Positions 61,705-64,000 of a DNA stretch of 64,000 nucleotides are shown here, in pieces (within the stretch, counting starts at the first letter, position 1; each line of letters opens with the position of its first letter). Origin of the DNA: JACMLD01 sp044223995 (GTDB lineage: Bacteria; Bacteroidota; Bacteroidia; Chitinophagales; Chitinophagaceae). A program made the position numbers and the translations under genes. The DNA is taken from assembly GCA_044223995.1 (NCBI GenBank), contig JBGALE010000001.1, positions 682,001 through 746,000 of the forward strand. Direction: 5' to 3'. Below the pieces are notes generated by a model. It had not been told where the DNA came from and searched no databases. It worked only from the letters and a program-made list of their open reading frames with translations.

Positions 61705-62274
61705 CTATTCTTTATTGTGATAGCAATACCTGCACCGCGGTTCGTAGAGGTCTTTCTCCCCCAGTAAAAGCTGGCTGTCGTGAGCTGATTTTCGGTAGGA
61801 GTAATTGGCGATATTTCCACATTTCACGCATATGGCATGCAACTTGGTGATATAATCTGCTTTTGCAAGAAGGAAAGGCATTTGACCAAAGGGTTTTCCC
61901 AGGTAATCCATATCCAATCCGGCCACAATAACCCTGATGCCACGCAGTGCCAGTTGATCGCAAACATCGGGTAACTGGTCATCAAAAAACTGGGCCTCGT
62001 CAACACCTATCACATCAACTTCATTGGCCAGTAATAAAATGGTTTGTGAATTATCAATCGGTGTTGATACGATGGCATTTTCATCATGCGAAACAATGTT
62101 CTTTATATCGTACCGGGTATCCATGGAAGGTTTGAAGATTTCAACTTTCTGGTTGGCGATACGAACCCTTTTCAAACGGCGGATAAGTTCTTCTGTTTTT
62201 CCACTAAACATCGAACCACAGATAACTTCAATCCAGCCACGGCGTTCACCCGAAAGATTTGGTTCAATAAACAT
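61705..62274 (-). CDS. tdk: Thymidine kinase
   Basis: A 189-residue type II thymidine kinase. Walker A is GSMFSGKTEEL (residues 20-30); the catalytic region is VIGVDEAQFFDD; the zinc site uses CVKCG and CRYC near the C-terminus (about 150 and 182). It salvages thymidine to dTMP. It is divergent from the next gene, with 73 bp between. Confidence 0.95.
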   Translation of the reverse strand: MFIEPNLSGERRGWIEVICGSMFSGKTEELIRRLKRVRIANQKVEIFKPSMDTRYDIKNIVSHDENAIVSTPIDNSQTILLLANEVDVIGVDEAQFFDDQLPDVCDQLALRGIRVIVAGLDMDYLGKPFGQMPFLLAKADYITKLHAICVKCGNIANYSYRKSAHDSQLLLGEKDLYEPRCRYCYHNKE

Positions 62275-62347
62275 GCTTTAACATTATTTGCTTAAAAATA
62301 GTTACTAACTTTATAGAGATCATCAAAACTCAAATGTACCATAACCC

Positions 62348-63034
62348 ATGGAAAGAGTTAAAGCGCTGATTAATAAATTACAGGAGCAGGCTAGTCAAAA
62401 CGCTGATGCATCCACCCTGCTAGCCACGGTTCAGTTGTTACAACTGGAACTATCCAAACCCGCCACCAATGGCAAACCACAACAACTCGGGACCGCGAAA
62501 GTAGCGGTTGTTATGCCAACAAACAACAGGTTTGCACCCGTTCCCATGGAAGAAGCCAATGCCGTGATGCAACAGGTAGGCCCGGAAATGAAAAAGACGC
62601 ACGAAAAAAAATACCAGCCTGCTGAAAAAAGGGAAGATGAAAATGGATGGCTTTTCGACCCGATGAGAGAGATACCTACACTGGCCCACCAGCAGCAATC
62701 AAAAGAACTAAACGATGTAATCGGTCAAAAGGGATCCTCCCTCAATGATTCCCTGAAAACTGAAAAAACAGAACTGGCCGAAGTGCTGACTGATACGCCG
62801 ATAAAGGATTTGAGAAAAGCGATTGGTATCAACGATCGCTATGTGTTTTTAAATGAATTGTTCCGCGGCGATGAAACCATGTATGAGCGGAGCATCAAAA
62901 CCATCAATGCATTTCGCATACTGCCTGAAGCGGAATATTGGATCGACCGCGAACTCAAGGTAAAACTGGGTTGGGATGATGGAAAAACCATCACGCAACA
63001 TTTTTATCAGCTCGTCAAAAGACGGTTTTCCTGA
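62348..63034 (+). CDS. Unknown cytoplasmic protein, 228 aa
   Basis: I do not recognise the family. Residues about 1-35 form a helix (KALINKLQEQASQNAD), followed by a variable linker rich in Asn, Lys and Gln. The C-terminal 95 residues look conserved: IKDLRKAIGINDRYVFLNELF, YERSIKTINAF and VKLGWDDGKTITQHFYQLVKRRF. Soluble and without export signal. It ends in a 28-bp overlap with the convergent waaA gene. Confidence 0.7.
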   Translation: MERVKALINKLQEQASQNADASTLLATVQLLQLELSKPATNGKPQQLGTAKVAVVMPTNNRFAPVPMEEANAVMQQVGPEMKKTHEKKYQPAEKREDENGWLFDPMREIPTLAHQQQSKELNDVIGQKGSSLNDSLKTEKTELAEVLTDTPIKDLRKAIGINDRYVFLNELFRGDETMYERSIKTINAFRILPEAEYWIDRELKVKLGWDDGKTITQHFYQLVKRRFS

Positions 63035-64000
63035 ATATAGGAAAGTATTTTTTCAGAAGCACCTTTATTGGAATAGACATAATCGCGCGAAGCATCGCCT
63101 GCTTTGCGGCGATCATCTGCATTCACCAGTAACCTGTTTAATATTTCTTCGAGTTCCAATGCATTGTCGATGCTAAAAGCGCCACCTGCGTCTTCGAGGT
63201 CAACGGCCTCGGTAAATTTTTCATACACCGGCCCGAATACGACCGGCTTACCATATACGGCAGCTTCCAGTACATTGTGAACACCATCGTCGCCAAATCC
63301 GCCGCCCACATACGTGATGGTTGCGTATTGGTACAAGGTGGCCAGTATACCAATATTGTCAATGATTAAAACATTCTTTGATGTAGCGGTTGCGGTATCG
63401 GGCGCTTCCTTCCATTTGGAAAAGCGAACCGAGTGCCGGAAAAGTTTTTCTATGTCTGCCAGGTGTTCTTCTTCTATTTCATGCGGCGCGATAATAAATT
63501 TTATGTCCGGGTGCGTATTGGCAAAGTGATCCAGTTCTTCTTCATCTTCTTCCCAGGTACTCCCGGCCACTATCACCGGTTGCTGCTGAATAAATTGTTC
63601 GATGAAGGAAATGGGCTGAAAATTTTCTGCAATGGCAATAACCCGATCAAAACGTGTATCGCCGCTGACAGTCACGTTGATGGAAAGTCCGATAGTGCCC
63701 AGCAATTTTTTTGCTTCATTATTTTGTACAAACAGGTGGCTGAAACAGGTAAGCATTTGGCGGTAAAAACCTCCGTAAAAGGAAAAGAATACCTGTCCTT
63801 CCCTGAATATGCCCGATACAAGCAGGAGGGGAATATTTCTCTTTTTTATTTCGCTCAGATAAAAAAACCAGTATTCATATTTTACCCAGAGAACCAGTTG
63901 CGGTTTGACGATATCCAGCAGGCGGGCTGCATTTTTTGCACTGTCGATGGGCAGGTAAAACACATAGTCGGCACCGTTATAGTCTTTCCGGATTTCATAA
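63007..64000 (-). CDS. waaA: 3-deoxy-D-manno-octulosonic acid transferase (KDO transferase), partial
   Basis: The C-terminal 331 residues of a KdtA/WaaA glycosyltransferase (the N-terminal part and start are beyond the right edge). It carries VLWVKYEYWFFYLSE with LLVSGIFREGQVFF, SGDTRFDRVIAIAE, the nucleotide-sugar part ATITYVGGGFGDDGVHN and GKPVVFGPVYEKFTEA. It adds KDO to lipid A in lipopolysaccharide synthesis. Its end overlaps the convergent 62348 gene by 28 bp. Confidence 0.95.
   Translation of the reverse strand, partial: YEIRKDYNGADYVFYLPIDSAKNAARLLDIVKPQLVLWVKYEYWFFYLSEIKKRNIPLLLVSGIFREGQVFFSFYGGFYRQMLTCFSHLFVQNNEAKKLLGTIGLSINVTVSGDTRFDRVIAIAENFQPISFIEQFIQQQPVIVAGSTWEEDEEELDHFANTHPDIKFIIAPHEIEEEHLADIEKLFRHSVRFSKWKEAPDTATATSKNVLIIDNIGILATLYQYATITYVGGGFGDDGVHNVLEAAVYGKPVVFGPVYEKFTEAVDLEDAGGAFSIDNALELEEILNRLLVNADDRRKAGDASRDYVYSNKGASEKILSYIQENRLLTS

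Overview
The window looks like a chromosomal segment of a Bacteroidota bacterium, most likely a Chitinophagaceae-type soil or freshwater organism. The reasons are: several promoters match the Bacteroidota -33/-7 consensus (TTTG or TTG, about 20 bp, TAnnTTTG); most genes lack a strong Shine-Dalgarno sequence; there is a type IX secretion-style C-terminal tail; and DUF6089, DUF4476, PSD1/DUF1501, MetX/MetY and CcmB/C/D-type proteins occur together. No rRNA, tRNA, CRISPR array, insertion sequence or prophage was found. The family-level placement is inference.

Layout. 0-6 kb: two tandem SRPBCC proteins (one cut by the window edge), a GlxA-type regulator, a GNAT/DJ-1 pair, and a divergent unit of cupin plus class V aminotransferase facing a MocR-type regulator. 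6-14.5 kb: a GH5 glycosidase, then a PSD1, DUF1501, beta-propeller and membrane-cytochrome/LRR gene series. 14.5-21.3 kb: rarA, a PhyH dioxygenase, an M28 peptidase, elaA, a DUF6089 outer membrane protein, a small secreted tail-like protein, a candidate structured RNA resembling 6S RNA, and a 5'-nucleotidase. 21.3-30 kb: uvrA and, divergently, a methionine unit (SAM-I riboswitch, metB-type gene, metY, metX, hom). 30-46 kb: an unknown secreted protein, aspS, a flotillin/SPFH gene flanked by two related M90 metallopeptidases, a small membrane protein, an FAD oxidoreductase and a very large alpha-2-macroglobulin. 46-57 kb: a DUF4476 protein, sucD, AMP nucleosidase with a fused peptide ABC ATPase, an orphan HsdR_N nuclease-fold protein, an overlapping unknown pair, and three secreted surface proteins (two are duplicates with swapped C-termini). 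57-64 kb: a response regulator, glutamate dehydrogenase, ccmD/ccmC/ccmB, an outer membrane beta-barrel, tdk, an unknown protein and waaA (cut by the window end).

How parts fit together. The methionine genes form a pathway: homoserine dehydrogenase and MetX make O-acetylhomoserine, and the two PLP enzymes add sulfur. The unit sits behind a complete SAM-I riboswitch with a readable antiterminator/terminator switch. The Ccm genes could mature the CxxCH proteins of the PSD1 operon, though they are about 45 kb away. The most unusual items are a twice-occurring intergenic repeat whose hairpin shows compensatory base changes (6116-6228 and 16888-17000), the rod-shaped 6S-like RNA candidate (20558-20768), the duplicated fibre-like genes with a domain exchange, the SPFH gene between two M90 peptidases, the MocR direct repeats spaced 30 bp, and a ccmB gene whose conserved N-terminus has no in-frame ordinary start codon.
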